64,000 nucleotides of DNA from Variovorax paradoxus_P (GCF_050627025.1 NZ_CP192472.1); one strand, 5' to 3'. Numbered from the stretch's first letter, positions 50,011 through 59,554 are shown. Numbers and translations are program-made. Notes: generated from the sequence alone by a model not told the origin.

Positions 50011-51567
50011 ATGAGCAGCAGATTGCAGGAGAGGTTGGGTGCGCTCTCAACCGCGAGGTTGAAGGGCATGCGTCGCGGCATCGAGAAGGAAAGCCTGCGC
50101 GCCCTGCCGGACGGCAAGCTCGCGCTCACGCCCCATCCGCTTGCGCTTGGATCGGCGCTCACACACCCGCACATCACCACCGACTTCAGCGAATCGCAGC
50201 TCGAACTCATCACGGGCGTGCATGCCAATGTGGAGTCGGCGCTCGACGAGCTGACGCGTGTGCACCAGTTCACCTACCGCGTGCTCGATTCGCTTGGCGA
50301 CGAGCGCCTGTGGGTGTCCAGCATGCCCTGCGGCCTGCCGACCGACGAGACCATTCCCATCGGGCGCTACGGCTCGTCCAACGTGGGGCGTGCAAAGAGC
50401 GTCTACCGCATGGGCCTCAGCCACCGCTACGGGCGGCGCATGCAGACCATTTCGGGCATTCACTACAACTGGTCGCTGCCCGATGTGTCCAGCGAACAGT
50501 ATTTCGCGCTCATCCGGAATTTTCGGCGCCACGCATTCTTGCTGCTGTACCTGTTCGGCGCTTCGCCGGCGCTGTGCTCGAGCTTTGTCGCGGGGCGCCC
50601 GCACGAGTTGCAGCCGCTAGGCGACGGCAGCATGTTCATGCCGCACGGCACTTCGCTGCGCATGGGGCGCCTTGGCTACCAGAGCGATGCGCAGGCCTCG
50701 CTGGCCGTGAGCTACAACAGCCTCGAAGGCTACGGCGCCTCGCTGCAAGACGCGCTCACCCGGCCCTGGCCGGCGTACGAGGCCATCGGCATTCGCAACC
50801 TGGGCGGCGACTACAACCAGCTTGCCACCAGCCTGCTGCAGATCGAGAACGAGTTCTACGGCACCATCCGCCCCAAGCGCGTCATCAACCCCGGCGAACG
50901 GCCCCTGCACGCGCTGCGTGAGCGGGGCGTCGAATACGTCGAGGTGCGGCTGATGGACCTGGACCCCTTCGAGCCCGTGGGCATCAATGCGCAGACCATG
51001 CGCTTCATCGACGTGTTCCTGCTGCAGTGCCTGCTGAGCGACAGCCCGGCCGATACCCCGCAGGAAATTGCCGAACTGGCGCACAACCAGCACCTCACCG
51101 CCGCGCGTGGACGTGAGCCGGGGCTGCAACTGCTGCGCGGCGGGCGCGAGGTGGCACTGGCCGATTGGGGCGTAGAGCTGGTGGAGCAATGCGTGCCCAT
51201 CGCGGCGGCGCTCGATGCGGCCAACGGCGGCACGCAGCATGCCGACGCCGTGCAAGCGGCGCTTGCGGCCCTGCAGAACCCCGACAGCCTGCCTTCGGCG
51301 CGCGTTCTGGCCGCCGTCGAACAACGCCACGGCAACTCGTTCATCGGCTTCATTCGCGCGCAGTCCGAAGAGACCCGCACGGCGCTTCTGGCCCTGCCGT
51401 TCCCGACCGAGCAGCAGGCCGGGTTCGAGCGCATGACGGAGGAATCGATCCAGGAGCAAAAGCGCATCGAGGCCGCCGACACCATGCCCTTCGAGATCTA
51501 TCGCGAGCAATACGTATCGCCGGCACGCCTGGGGCTTGGCCGCGGGCGGATGGCCGTTGCGGCCTGA
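50011..51567 (+). CDS. gshA: Glutamate-cysteine ligase (gamma-proteobacterial type GshA)
   Basis: This 518-residue enzyme has the length of E. coli GshA and joins glutamate to cysteine with ATP, the first step of glutathione synthesis. Family marks are GMRRGIEKESLRALPDGKLA, TDFSESQLELITGVHANVES, SGIHYNWSLPD and YVEVRLMDLDPFEPVGIN. Its product also feeds EgtB-type ergothioneine synthesis, so the window holds both thiol routes. The ATG at 50011 has only a weak Shine-Dalgarno and follows a short upstream frame (49887-50006) by 4 bp. gshB is not in the window. Confidence 0.95.
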   Translation: MSSRLQERLGALSTARLKGMRRGIEKESLRALPDGKLALTPHPLALGSALTHPHITTDFSESQLELITGVHANVESALDELTRVHQFTYRVLDSLGDERLWVSSMPCGLPTDETIPIGRYGSSNVGRAKSVYRMGLSHRYGRRMQTISGIHYNWSLPDVSSEQYFALIRNFRRHAFLLLYLFGASPALCSSFVAGRPHELQPLGDGSMFMPHGTSLRMGRLGYQSDAQASLAVSYNSLEGYGASLQDALTRPWPAYEAIGIRNLGGDYNQLATSLLQIENEFYGTIRPKRVINPGERPLHALRERGVEYVEVRLMDLDPFEPVGINAQTMRFIDVFLLQCLLSDSPADTPQEIAELAHNQHLTAARGREPGLQLLRGGREVALADWGVELVEQCVPIAAALDAANGGTQHADAVQAALAALQNPDSLPSARVLAAVEQRHGNSFIGFIRAQSEETRTALLALPFPTEQQAGFERMTEESIQEQKRIEAADTMPFEIYREQYVSPARLGLGRGRMAVAA

Positions 51568-51755
51568 GCCGGCCGCTGTCCTACGCGTCTCACCACGGCG
51601 CAGCCCGCCTGACGACAATTGCGGGCGCCTATTGCCTACAGGCATTGGCCTGCATGACTCACCACCGGCGCCGCTGCCGCGGAGACCATAGGTCGCATGC
51701 ACCCCGAAAGCTACAGATTCGCATTCCGGCCGCTGGCTCGGCCGGGGGTTCCGGC

Positions 51756-52136
51756 ATGACTTTCAAGGCCTATCTTGTCGAGGACAGCGTCCTCATCCGT
51801 GAAAACCTCGTCGGCTTCCTGCACGACGTGGCAGATGCGGACGTGGTGGCCTGCGCCAGCACCGAGGAAGAGGCGGTGCACTGGCTGCACGAGCATCGCG
51901 ACGACTGGGACCTGACCATCGTCGATCTTTTCCTGAAGCGCGGCAACGGCCTCGGCGTGGTCCGGGCGTGCCGCGACCGTGCCGCCAACCAGAAAGTGGT
52001 GGTGCTGAGCAACTACGCCACGGCCGACATGCGCCAGCGCTCCGCGCAGCTGGGCGCCGATGCCTTCTTCGACAAGTCGGCCGAGCTCGACCAGCTGGTG
52101 GCCTACTGCGAAAAGCTGCGTCACGCGCGTGACTGA
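51756..52136 (+). CDS. Single-domain response regulator (receiver only)
   Basis: This 126-residue CheY-like receiver has the acid pair in AYLVEDSVLIRENL, phospho-acceptor Asp in LTIVDLFLKRGNGLG (near residue 55), Thr/Ser position in VVVLSNYATADM and Lys in DAFFDKSAELDQL. No output domain is attached and no kinase is adjacent, so it acts by protein contact or as a phosphate sink. The start at 51756 gives MTFKAYLVEDSV; longer in-frame starts add Arg-rich sequence without homology. It is a single gene downstream of gshA. Confidence 0.88.
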   Translation: MTFKAYLVEDSVLIRENLVGFLHDVADADVVACASTEEEAVHWLHEHRDDWDLTIVDLFLKRGNGLGVVRACRDRAANQKVVVLSNYATADMRQRSAQLGADAFFDKSAELDQLVAYCEKLRHARD

Positions 52137-52254
52137 GCTCATGCGCGGGCGTTCGCGCCGGCGTGCTTTTCTGGGGTAAAACGCCACGCGGCCGCTGCTG
52201 CGGTCCATTGGCACACACCTATTCCCCACCCAAACAAAGCAAAGAGAGCAAGAG

Positions 52255-53178
52255 ATGACTCAAGGCACCATCGACTTCAAGGGCCGAGTGGCCATCGTCA
52301 CCGGCGCAGGCGGCGGGCTTGGCCGGCAGCATGCGCTGGCATTGGCGGCACGCGGGGCCAAGGTGGTGGTCAACGACCTGGGCGGCGCGGCCGACGGTTC
52401 GGGTGGCTCGGCAAGCGCGGCGCAGTTCGTGGTCGACGAGATCAAGGCCGCCGGCGGCGAAGCCATGGCCAACGGCGCCTCGGTGACCGATTTCGAAGCG
52501 GTGCAAGCCATGGTGCAGCAGGCGGTCGATGCCTGGGGCCGCGTCGACATACTGGTCAACAACGCCGGCATCCTGCGCGACAAGAGCTTTGCCAAGATGG
52601 ACCTTGCCGATTTCAAGCTGGTGGTCGATGTGCACCTGATGGGCGCGGTGAACTGCACCAAGGCCGTCTGGGCGCTCATGAACGAGCAGAAATACGGCCG
52701 CATCGTGATGACCACTTCGTCTTCGGGGCTCTACGGCAACTTCGGCCAGAGCAACTACGGCGCGGCCAAGCTTGCGCTGGTGGGGCTCATGCAAACGCTG
52801 AGCATCGAAGGCGCGAAGAACGACATCCGCGTCAATTGCCTGGCGCCCACGGCCGCCACGCGGATGACCGAGGGCCTCATGCCGCAGGAAGTGCTCGATG
52901 CGCTCAAGCCCGAGGCGGTGGTGCCCGCCATGCTGGTGCTGGCCTCCACCGACGCACCCAACCGCACCATTCTTTGCGCGGGCGCAGGCACCTTCGAGGC
53001 CGCACACATCACCCTTACGCAAGGCACCTGGCTGGGCATTGGCGCAGACACGCCAGAGCAACTTGCGGCGCGGCTCGCCGAGGTGACCTCGCGCGAGGGC
53101 GAAGTCGTGCCCCAGAGCGGTTCGGCACAGGGCACCAACGAAGTGGGCAAGGCCATGGTCAACGCGAGCAAGGGCTGA
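52255..53178 (+). CDS. Short-chain dehydrogenase/reductase, 3-hydroxyacyl-CoA type
   Basis: This 307-residue SDR has cofactor loop VTGAGGGLGRQHALALAARG (TGxxxGxG, about 16-35), acidic VVVNDLGG predicting NAD, NNAGILRD, catalytic Ser in TTSSSGLYGNFGQ and the YxxxK in NYGAAKLALVGLM. The long C-terminal extension and VVNDLGGAADGSGGS pattern match the dehydrogenase unit of peroxisomal multifunctional enzyme 2, which oxidises 3-hydroxyacyl-CoA. AAGAG precedes the ATG. It is monocistronic in appearance. Confidence 0.88.
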   Translation: MTQGTIDFKGRVAIVTGAGGGLGRQHALALAARGAKVVVNDLGGAADGSGGSASAAQFVVDEIKAAGGEAMANGASVTDFEAVQAMVQQAVDAWGRVDILVNNAGILRDKSFAKMDLADFKLVVDVHLMGAVNCTKAVWALMNEQKYGRIVMTTSSSGLYGNFGQSNYGAAKLALVGLMQTLSIEGAKNDIRVNCLAPTAATRMTEGLMPQEVLDALKPEAVVPAMLVLASTDAPNRTILCAGAGTFEAAHITLTQGTWLGIGADTPEQLAARLAEVTSREGEVVPQSGSAQGTNEVGKAMVNASKG

Positions 53179-53262
53179 CGCGTGACGCGCTGATGGCGCT
53201 TGGGCTGGATACGCCCGGCGCCAATGCACCTGCATGCAAATGTCGCAGCCGCGCCAGCGGGG

Positions 53263-53622
53263 CTATTCCGCGATAAAGCCCGCGTCCTTGCGGATCGAGT
53301 CGCGGTCGCGGTGGTTGTTCAGGCGGCCCAGCGTGTTGTCGAGCAGGCGCTTGAGCTTTTCGGCCGCTCCCCTGAAGGCCTCGTCCAGGGTGTTGGCGTA
53401 TTGCGTTACGGCCAGCGGCTGGTGGTGCGCAAGGCGTGCTTCCATCACGCAGCACTTGTTGCCGGCACCGGCCTTGTCGTGGTTCTCGTCGCTCAGATGC
53501 ACTTCGACGCGCGTCACATCTTCGACAAAACGGTTCAGCTGCTGCTTGATCTCCGTATCGGCCCAGCGCTCCAGCGCGTCCTTGTTGTTGACACCGTTGC
53601 TCGTGTTGACCTGAATCTGCAT
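53263..53622 (-). CDS. HPF/RaiA family ribosome-associated factor
   Basis: This 119-residue protein has the short HPF/RaiA fold: start MQIQVNTSNGVNNKDALERW, a dsRBD-like core with VTRVEVHLSDENHDKAGAGN and CVMEARLAHHQPLAVTQYAN, and a basic helix LDEAFRGAAEKLKRLLDNTL. Such proteins occupy the decoding site and put ribosomes to sleep in stationary phase. It lacks the long C-terminal dimerising domain. It is 97 bp downstream of the CBS gene in the same direction. AGGA lies about 9 nt before the ATG. Confidence 0.9.
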   Translation of the reverse strand: MQIQVNTSNGVNNKDALERWADTEIKQQLNRFVEDVTRVEVHLSDENHDKAGAGNKCCVMEARLAHHQPLAVTQYANTLDEAFRGAAEKLKRLLDNTLGRLNNHRDRDSIRKDAGFIAE

Positions 53623-53719
53623 GCCATGTTCCTGCTGATGGATGAACGAACCCCTACTGTGCGCCCTAAACGGCCCTGGTGCGCGTAGGCGTGTTCCCCA
53701 CCTTGGGGCAGGCATGGGA

Positions 53720-54148
53720 TCAACTCTGGATATAGGTCGTAAGCTGCGCGATGGTCACTTCGTGGTCGGCAATGATGTCGTCCATCAGGTCCTGGATGGA
53801 GATCATTCCCACCACCTTCTCGCCGTCGACCACCGGCAGGTGGCGAAACTTGCGCTGGCTCATGAGCGCCATGCAGGCGCGCGTGCGGGTTTGCGGGGTA
53901 ACGGTCATCACGTCCGGCGTCATGATCTCGGAGACCTTCATCTCCTTCGAGTTCTTGCCCTGCAGCGCCACCTTGCGGGTGTAGTCGCGTTCGGAGAGAA
54001 AGCCCACCAGCTTTTCGCCGTCCATCACCATGAGCGCGCCCACTTCAAAATGCGCCAGCGTTGCCAGCGCGTCGAACACGGTGGTGTCCGGCGAGGTGCG
54101 CCAAGCCGCGGAGTCGTGGCGCTTGAGCAGTTCGGAGACGGGTTTCAT
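53720..54148 (-). CDS. CBS domain pair protein
   Basis: This 142-residue protein consists of two CBS repeats in tandem: AWRTSPDTTVFDALATLAHF with VGFLSERDYTRKV, and SEIMTPDVMTVTPQTR with GMISIQDLMDDIIADHE. CBS pairs bind adenine nucleotides and sense energy state, usually attached to an enzyme; here they stand alone. HPF lies downstream, so the two may be co-expressed under energy or growth limitation, which is inferred. Confidence 0.92.
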   Translation of the reverse strand: MKPVSELLKRHDSAAWRTSPDTTVFDALATLAHFEVGALMVMDGEKLVGFLSERDYTRKVALQGKNSKEMKVSEIMTPDVMTVTPQTRTRACMALMSQRKFRHLPVVDGEKVVGMISIQDLMDDIIADHEVTIAQLTTYIQS

Positions 54149-54291
54149 CGCGGTAACTCCATCAAAAGTTTCAATTCGACCGACGCGCCGTTGCGCCGCG
54201 TTCAGTCAAATGATAGGGGCGGAACAGCCCCCCGCGATGCAAAACATCTAGTGGATTGCACGTGTCTCGCCGACGCGCGCTCCAACGCGAA

Positions 54292-54891
54292 CTAAGGTGT
54301 TGGTGCCAGCACGCGGCTGAGCGCCACCGGGTCGCCCAGCACAGACTTGACCAGCCCCTTCTCGTCGAAGTTGACCTGGTACTCCGACCAGCTGTCGCGC
54401 CAGTAGCGCCAGGTGGGCGCATCGAGGCTGGGGTTTTCGCCGGCCACCGGATAGCCGACGGCCATCAGCACCTGCTCGCGCGTCATGCCGGGCATGACCT
54501 TCACGGCAAGAATGGCATCGCGGATGGCGGGCGGAAAACCGGCCATCTTCTGCTTCGGGTCTTCGGTCACCACGTAGCGCTTGGCAAAGTCGATCAGCGT
54601 GATGTTGCGGCTGTAGTCGTTCTTGATGCGCTGGGGCTTGCCCGCCAGGTCGAGGTTGAACCAGCGGAAGTCGTAGGCCGTGATGCGGGCCGGCGTGCCC
54701 ACGGCCACGATGCTCGTGCCTTGCTCGTCGTAGTTGATGTCGCTGATCGAGTTGCCGTAGGTTCGCATGTTGCAGCACAGGTAGCCGCTGATCAGCGGGC
54801 CTTGCGGCGGTGAGGGACGCTGGGCATGTGCGACGGTTGCGGAACCGACGGTGGCTGCCAGCAGTGCGGCAGCGGCAAGGCGCTTGAACAT
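54292..54891 (-). CDS. Secreted protein with SmpA/OmlA-like C-terminus
   Basis: This 199-residue exported protein has a signal peptide (MFKRLAAAALLAATVGSATV, cleavage after AHAQ near residue 24). A first domain follows with YLCCNMRTYGNSISDINYDE. A SmpA/OmlA-like segment ends the chain (VMPGMTREQVLMAVGYPVAG, then WRYWRDSWSEYQVNFDEKGL), the BON-like fold used by BamE. No lipobox is present, so it is soluble rather than lipid-anchored. It may assist envelope assembly, but this rests on fold resemblance only. Confidence 0.75.
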   Translation of the reverse strand: MFKRLAAAALLAATVGSATVAHAQRPSPPQGPLISGYLCCNMRTYGNSISDINYDEQGTSIVAVGTPARITAYDFRWFNLDLAGKPQRIKNDYSRNITLIDFAKRYVVTEDPKQKMAGFPPAIRDAILAVKVMPGMTREQVLMAVGYPVAGENPSLDAPTWRYWRDSWSEYQVNFDEKGLVKSVLGDPVALSRVLAPTP

Positions 54892-55097
54892 GGATTTCCC
54901 TCGAATGATTATTTGAAAGCGGCTGCAAGTGCAGCGCGCGGATTCTAGGGGGCGCGATGCGGCGCGGCGCAGGCAAAATGGGCACACGCAGCTATCGAAA
55001 GCGTAGCGCCGTGATCTGGCGCACATTCCCGGCCACAATGCGCACCCGGCCCCAGGGCCGCCCCTTCCAGTCAGAGCGAAAGAAAGAGCATCCATCG

Positions 55098-56069
55098 ATG
55101 GCGATCCAGTGGTTCCCCGGGCACATGTACACGACCCAGAAGGCCATCACCGAGCGGGTGAAGGACATCGACGTGGTCATCGAGCTGCTCGACGCGCGGC
55201 TACCGGGCTCCAGCGCCAACCCGATGCTGGCCGAGCTCACCGCCGGCCGGCCTTCGCTGAAGGTGCTCAACAAGCAAGACCTGGCCGACCCCGCGCGCAC
55301 CGCCCTCTGGCTTGCGCACTACAACGCGTTGCCGGACACGCGCGCCATTGCGCTCGATGCAAGCCAGACCACGCCCGCGCAGGCCATCGTGCGTGCGTGC
55401 CACGAGCTTTCGCCCAACCGCGGCGGCATGGCCAAGCCAATGCGCGTGCTGATCTGCGGCATTCCCAACGTGGGCAAGTCGACCCTCATCAACACGCTGA
55501 CCGGCAGCCGCAAGGCCAAGACCGGCGACGAGGCCGGCATTACCAAGCTGGAGCAGCGCATCACGCTGGCCGACGACTTCTACCTGTGGGACACGCCCGG
55601 CATGCTGTGGCCGCGCATCGTGGTGCCCAAGAGCGGCTATAACCTGGCCGCCAGCGGCGCCGTGGGGCGCAATGCATTCGACGAGGAAGAAGTGGCGCTG
55701 GAACTGCTCAACTACCTGAAGGCGAACTATGCCGAGGGCATTACCGCGCGCTTCAAGCTGGCCGAGCACGACGCCGCCGCCATTGCCGCCATGAAGGACG
55801 AAGAGGTGCTCGACGCCATCGGCCGAAAGCGCGGCGCGTTGCTGGGCAAGGGCCGCGTCAACCTGCAAAAGGCCGCCGAGATCGTCATGCACGAGTTCCG
55901 GGCCGGCAACCTGGGGCGCATCACGCTCGAGACGCCCGAAGAATTCTTGCAATGGCTGGCCGAGGGCCAGCGCATCGATGCGGAACGTGCGGCCAAGAAA
56001 GCGGCACGCGGCAAAAAGCGCAAGCCGGGCGCCGAGCCTCCGGAAGGCCAGGCGCCCGAGCCGCGCTGA
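55098..56069 (+). CDS. ylqF: Ribosome biogenesis GTPase YlqF (RbgA)
   Basis: This 323-residue circularly permuted GTPase has motifs in the order G4 (LNKQDLADP, about 57-65), G1 (CGIPNVGKSTLINTLTGS, about 119-136) and G3 (LWDTPGMLWPRI, about 170-181). The conserved start MAIQWFPGHMYTTQKAITE is that of YlqF/RbgA, which helps mature the large ribosomal subunit. The C-terminus is a Lys/Arg/Ala-rich tail (KKAARGKKRKPGAEPP), likely for rRNA binding. It is convergent with the DUF4139 gene, 12 bp apart. Confidence 0.92.
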   Translation: MAIQWFPGHMYTTQKAITERVKDIDVVIELLDARLPGSSANPMLAELTAGRPSLKVLNKQDLADPARTALWLAHYNALPDTRAIALDASQTTPAQAIVRACHELSPNRGGMAKPMRVLICGIPNVGKSTLINTLTGSRKAKTGDEAGITKLEQRITLADDFYLWDTPGMLWPRIVVPKSGYNLAASGAVGRNAFDEEEVALELLNYLKANYAEGITARFKLAEHDAAAIAAMKDEEVLDAIGRKRGALLGKGRVNLQKAAEIVMHEFRAGNLGRITLETPEEFLQWLAEGQRIDAERAAKKAARGKKRKPGAEPPEGQAPEPR

Positions 56070-56081
56070 GCAGGGTCGCGC

Positions 56082-57734
56082 TCAGCGCATCTGCAGGCGC
56101 GCGTCCTTCGGGTAGCTGATGGTGTAGTCGGCCGCCACGCGAGCGGTCTTGCCGGCCTCCAGTTCGAAGCTCCACATTGCGAGGCCGGGCTGCTTGTTCC
56201 AGGCCAGCTCGCCCGGCTGCGGCGAGAACTGCGCCGCCACGCGCACCTGCTCGTCGACGGAAACCGGCGCCGCCTCGAGCACCTGCACCGCAATGGGCGT
56301 GCGGTGGCGGCTTTCGACCACATAGGCGCGCTGCACCTTGCGCTCGGCGCGCGAACCGACAAAGCCACCCGTGCCCTGGCTGTCTTGCTCGGGCTCGGCT
56401 TGCACCCGCACCAGTTCATCACGGCCGAAGGAGAGCGTGAGCTTTGCGTCGCTGGGCGCGTTCCAGCGCCCATTGCCGACAAAGCTGCCATCCCGATAAA
56501 GCTGCAGCGGGCCCGCCGGCCACACACCTGCGGGCTGCGGGAGTTCTGCGACCAGGAAGGCACTCGGGTCCACGCGCGGGCTGGTGCGCGCGGCAAGCTT
56601 TGCCGTGTCTTCGTGCTGGCCCAGCGCCAGCGTTACGCGTTGGCCATTGGAGGGCACGTCGATGCTCTGGGGTACCGCGAATTCGGTGGCAAAGCTGTTG
56701 TCGAACACGGCCACGTCGAAAAGCGGCTCCGCAGCTTCGGCCATGGCGCGCTTGCGGTCGAGCGATGCGGCGGGTGCCGGCGCTGCCATCATGGCAACGG
56801 CCGGGCTTGCGGGCGCACGCTGCGGCGGCTCGATGCCGATGCGCCACGCGCCTGGCGTGCGGCCGGTGGTTTCGCGGCGCGGCTGGCCGGTGGAAAGCAC
56901 CAGCTTCACGCCGCGCCAGTCTTCGCCCGTGGCCTGGGCCACCAGAGCTTGCCGCTCGATGCGCACCTTGCGGGTGGTGGTGTCGAGCAGCGCGCGGTAG
57001 GTGGGCGTCCAGCCCGGGCCGTTGACCTGGTAGCTGAGCTTCACGTCGGTATCGGCACTGGCGGCCAGCGTAACGGTGACAGCCACCACTTGCCCGCCAT
57101 CGCCCTGCGAGCGCTTGCGTTCGGCAAGCAACGGGTTGAGCTGCCGGTCGATGTCTGTCTGCTTGCGCTGGATCTGGTGCTGCTTCAGCAGCGACTCTTG
57201 CCCGCTGCGGCGCATGGCCTCGGTCATTGCGGCAAGGTTGCGCGCATCCATGGGGGCACGGGCGCCTTGCGCCGGTTCGCCGCTGCCCGAAAGGCCCTTG
57301 AGATAGCCGGTGACAAGGCCCAGCGCATCGCTCTCGGCCTGCAGCGCAGCCTTCTGGTCCTCCAGGTCGCGAATGCGGCCGTCGAGCGCACTGGTCGCGC
57401 AGCGCGCCGAGAGTTCGCGCGCCTCGCTGAGCACCGAGGTCTCACCCAGGCGCACCGAAGCGCCGGCCGACACCTGCAGGCTCTGCACGTCGAGCCCGGC
57501 CGGCAGGCAGGCGAAGGTGACCGACCGGCTACCGGCAGCGACTCGCGCCACCCGCTCCACCGTGGCGCTGCCGGGGTAGACCTTGACTTGCGTGATGCGC
57601 GACGCGTCTGCGCCGCCGGCAGGTGCCACGCCCTGCGCAAATGCGCCGGTGCCAAGCACCAGGCAGGCCGCAGCTACAACGGTGGCGCGCAAGTCGGCAC
57701 GCAAGAAGAGGGAGGAAAAAGAGTTTGCTTTCAT
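56082..57734 (-). CDS. DUF4139 (mucoidy inhibitor MuiA-like) exported protein
   Basis: This 550-residue exported protein has a signal peptide (cleavage near GAFAQG, residue 34). The N-terminal domain (DUF4140; ITQVKVYPGSATVERVARVA) precedes a coiled-coil region (LDGRIRDLEDQKAALQAESD) and a beta-rich DUF4139 domain (VKLSYQVNGPGWTPTYRALL, GEDWRGVKLVLSTGQPRRET, NGRWNAPSDAKLTLSFGRDE). The MuiA name comes from mucoid suppression; biochemical function is unknown. It is probably periplasmic or surface-exposed, acting alone. It is convergent with ylqF. Confidence 0.87.
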   Translation of the reverse strand: MKANSFSSLFLRADLRATVVAAACLVLGTGAFAQGVAPAGGADASRITQVKVYPGSATVERVARVAAGSRSVTFACLPAGLDVQSLQVSAGASVRLGETSVLSEARELSARCATSALDGRIRDLEDQKAALQAESDALGLVTGYLKGLSGSGEPAQGARAPMDARNLAAMTEAMRRSGQESLLKQHQIQRKQTDIDRQLNPLLAERKRSQGDGGQVVAVTVTLAASADTDVKLSYQVNGPGWTPTYRALLDTTTRKVRIERQALVAQATGEDWRGVKLVLSTGQPRRETTGRTPGAWRIGIEPPQRAPASPAVAMMAAPAPAASLDRKRAMAEAAEPLFDVAVFDNSFATEFAVPQSIDVPSNGQRVTLALGQHEDTAKLAARTSPRVDPSAFLVAELPQPAGVWPAGPLQLYRDGSFVGNGRWNAPSDAKLTLSFGRDELVRVQAEPEQDSQGTGGFVGSRAERKVQRAYVVESRHRTPIAVQVLEAAPVSVDEQVRVAAQFSPQPGELAWNKQPGLAMWSFELEAGKTARVAADYTISYPKDARLQMR

Positions 57735-57960
57735 CGGAGCCTCGGTAATGGATCGTTCCTCGACTCATACGGCGGGGCTCGCAGACCGGGGTTAAGGGCG
57801 GTCAAAAAAAAGTTGCTGTCGCCAAGGCAACTGCCCCAGCGCTTCGGGTCGCCGGGGCGACGGTGCGGCGCGGATGCGCTTCTTAGAGTGGCCACTTCCG
57901 CCTTTTTTTGCGATTTCTCCGCCTTCGACGCTTCACCCCTTTCTTTTCTGAAAGACCGCC

Positions 57961-58380
57961 ATGCTCGACACCATCCAGGCCATCAACAAGACCGCAGCCT
58001 TCAATCGCTGGGCCGGCTTCGAAGTAACCCGCGCCGCTGGCGGCGAAGCCGAGCTGCGCATGGAATGGCGCGAGGAAGACATGGGCCAGTACGCCGGGTT
58101 CTTGCACGCGGGGCTCATCGGCGCCATGCTCGACACGGCTTGCGGCTTTGCAGCCGCCACGGTGGCGGGCAGGGTGCTGGCTTCGCACTTTTCGGTGAAC
58201 TGCCTCTCGCCCGCGCTGGGCCGGGCCTTCATTGCGCGCGGCAAAGTGGTCAAGGCCGGGCGCAAGCAGGTGTTTGCCACCGCCGATCTCTACGCCCAAG
58301 GCGAAGGCGACAGCCTCAAGCTCGTGGCGACGGGGAGCGCCATTCTTGTTCCGGTGGAAGAGGCTGCGCCGGCAAAGTGA
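57961..58380 (+). CDS. PaaI family thioesterase
   Basis: This 139-residue hotdog-fold thioesterase has GQYAGFLHAGLIGAMLDTAC (about 42-61), the helix and HAG...D of the active site, and SHFSVNCLSPALGRAFIARG in the sheet. It hydrolyses acyl- or aryl-CoA esters, with the substrate open. The last 65 bp overlap the 3' end of the acyltransferase gene on the other strand, an unusually long convergent overlap. This is a second, complete thioesterase, distinct from the fragment at 1-152. Confidence 0.9.
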   Translation: MLDTIQAINKTAAFNRWAGFEVTRAAGGEAELRMEWREEDMGQYAGFLHAGLIGAMLDTACGFAAATVAGRVLASHFSVNCLSPALGRAFIARGKVVKAGRKQVFATADLYAQGEGDSLKLVATGSAILVPVEEAAPAK

Positions 58381-59554
58381 TTTTTGCGTTGCCGCGGGTG
58401 CGCAGTGGCTTCAACCCGAACAGCGGCCGCACCCAGCCCAGGCGGCGAATCACCCCGTCGGTGAGCACCCAGCAGCCGGCGATGGTCAGCGCAACCAGCA
58501 GCATCGGCTCCAGCACAGGCCCCAGCGCAAGAGGTGCCAGCAGCCCAACGCCCGCGATGATCAGTGTCTGGTGCAGCACGTACCACGGGTATACAGACTC
58601 GTTGGCCCAACTCAGCCAAGGCCAGGGCCTGTTCAGGTGGCGGTGCCCGTGCCCGAGGATGGTGGCAACCGCCAGCCACAGGTAGAGCGTGCGCAGCGTG
58701 TCCATCACCACGCCCGAGGGCGGCCCCTTCATGCCGATGCGCAGCATGATGAAAGCGCCGATTGCCGCTGCAGCCAGCGCGAGAGATACGCGGCGCAAAC
58801 GCGCCAGCTCGCGCCACACCCCGGTGTCCGCGCCCATCCAGTAGCCGTACAGAAACACCGTGAAGAAGACGCTGTGCAGGTAAAAGTCGCGAACCAGGTT
58901 GTGCGTCGGCGGAAAGTGGCGGGCCAGCAGCATCGTCCACACCAGCAACGGAATCGCCGGCAGAAACAGCAGCTTCCAGCCGCGCAGCCCGTTGAAGCCG
59001 CGGCGCATCCACTGGCCCGCACGCGAGCGCCACAGCCGCAGCGTGAGCGCGATGAGCGCCGTGTAGGAAAACAGGTACGGCAGATACCAGAGGTGGTTCC
59101 AGGTAATTCCGAATTCCGCGCCGGCGAAAGCCTGCTTCGGCCATGGGGCGCTCATCGACAGGTAGCGCAGCAGGAATGCGCCGAAGCCCGGCGCCACAAG
59201 CCCGTTGGCCACGCCCTCGGCATAGGCCTGGTAAGGCACGACCACCGCCATGCCGAACACCAGCGGCAGCATCAGCCGGGCGCCGCGGCTGCGCAGCAAA
59301 CGCCAGGTGCCTTGGCTGCGGCTCAGGAAACCCAGCGACACGCCCGAGATGAGAAACACCAGGTCCATGCGCCAGAGGTTGAGCACGCGCATCGGCCACT
59401 GCAGCCATTCGGCCGCGTGCGGGCTCTTCAGGTGCCAGGGCCAGTCCGCCACGTAGTACATCGCCACGTGATACAGGATGACCAGCAAAAAGGCCAAGGC
59501 GCGCAGCGCATCGATGTCGTGCCGTCGATCGGGCGGGGCGGAGGATGGAGCCAT
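58316..59554 (-). CDS. Acyltransferase 3 family membrane protein (OpgC-like)
   Basis: This 412-residue inner-membrane protein has about ten helices and the acyltransferase-3 hallmarks DIDALRALAFLLVILYHVAM (with the conserved His near residue 32) and NLWRMDLVFLISGVSLGFLS (Arg-Met-Asp pair). Family members O-acylate surface glycans, glucans or antibiotics using acyl-CoA. The terminal TDGVIRRLGWVRPLFGLKPL is the usual C-terminus of the OpgC-like branch. The start at 59554 gives MAPSSAPPDRRHDIDAL. It is divergent from the LytTR regulator (160 bp) and overlaps the thioesterase gene at its 3' end. Confidence 0.9.
   Translation of the reverse strand: MAPSSAPPDRRHDIDALRALAFLLVILYHVAMYYVADWPWHLKSPHAAEWLQWPMRVLNLWRMDLVFLISGVSLGFLSRSQGTWRLLRSRGARLMLPLVFGMAVVVPYQAYAEGVANGLVAPGFGAFLLRYLSMSAPWPKQAFAGAEFGITWNHLWYLPYLFSYTALIALTLRLWRSRAGQWMRRGFNGLRGWKLLFLPAIPLLVWTMLLARHFPPTHNLVRDFYLHSVFFTVFLYGYWMGADTGVWRELARLRRVSLALAAAAIGAFIMLRIGMKGPPSGVVMDTLRTLYLWLAVATILGHGHRHLNRPWPWLSWANESVYPWYVLHQTLIIAGVGLLAPLALGPVLEPMLLVALTIAGCWVLTDGVIRRLGWVRPLFGLKPLRTRGNAKITLPAQPLPPEQEWRSPSPRA

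Noticed and set aside
49280..50050. Minus-strand frame reaching across the esterase and the gshA leader
   Set aside because: A hydrophobic stretch near 49900 looks like a helix, but the rest is antisense to the esterase and has no family signal.
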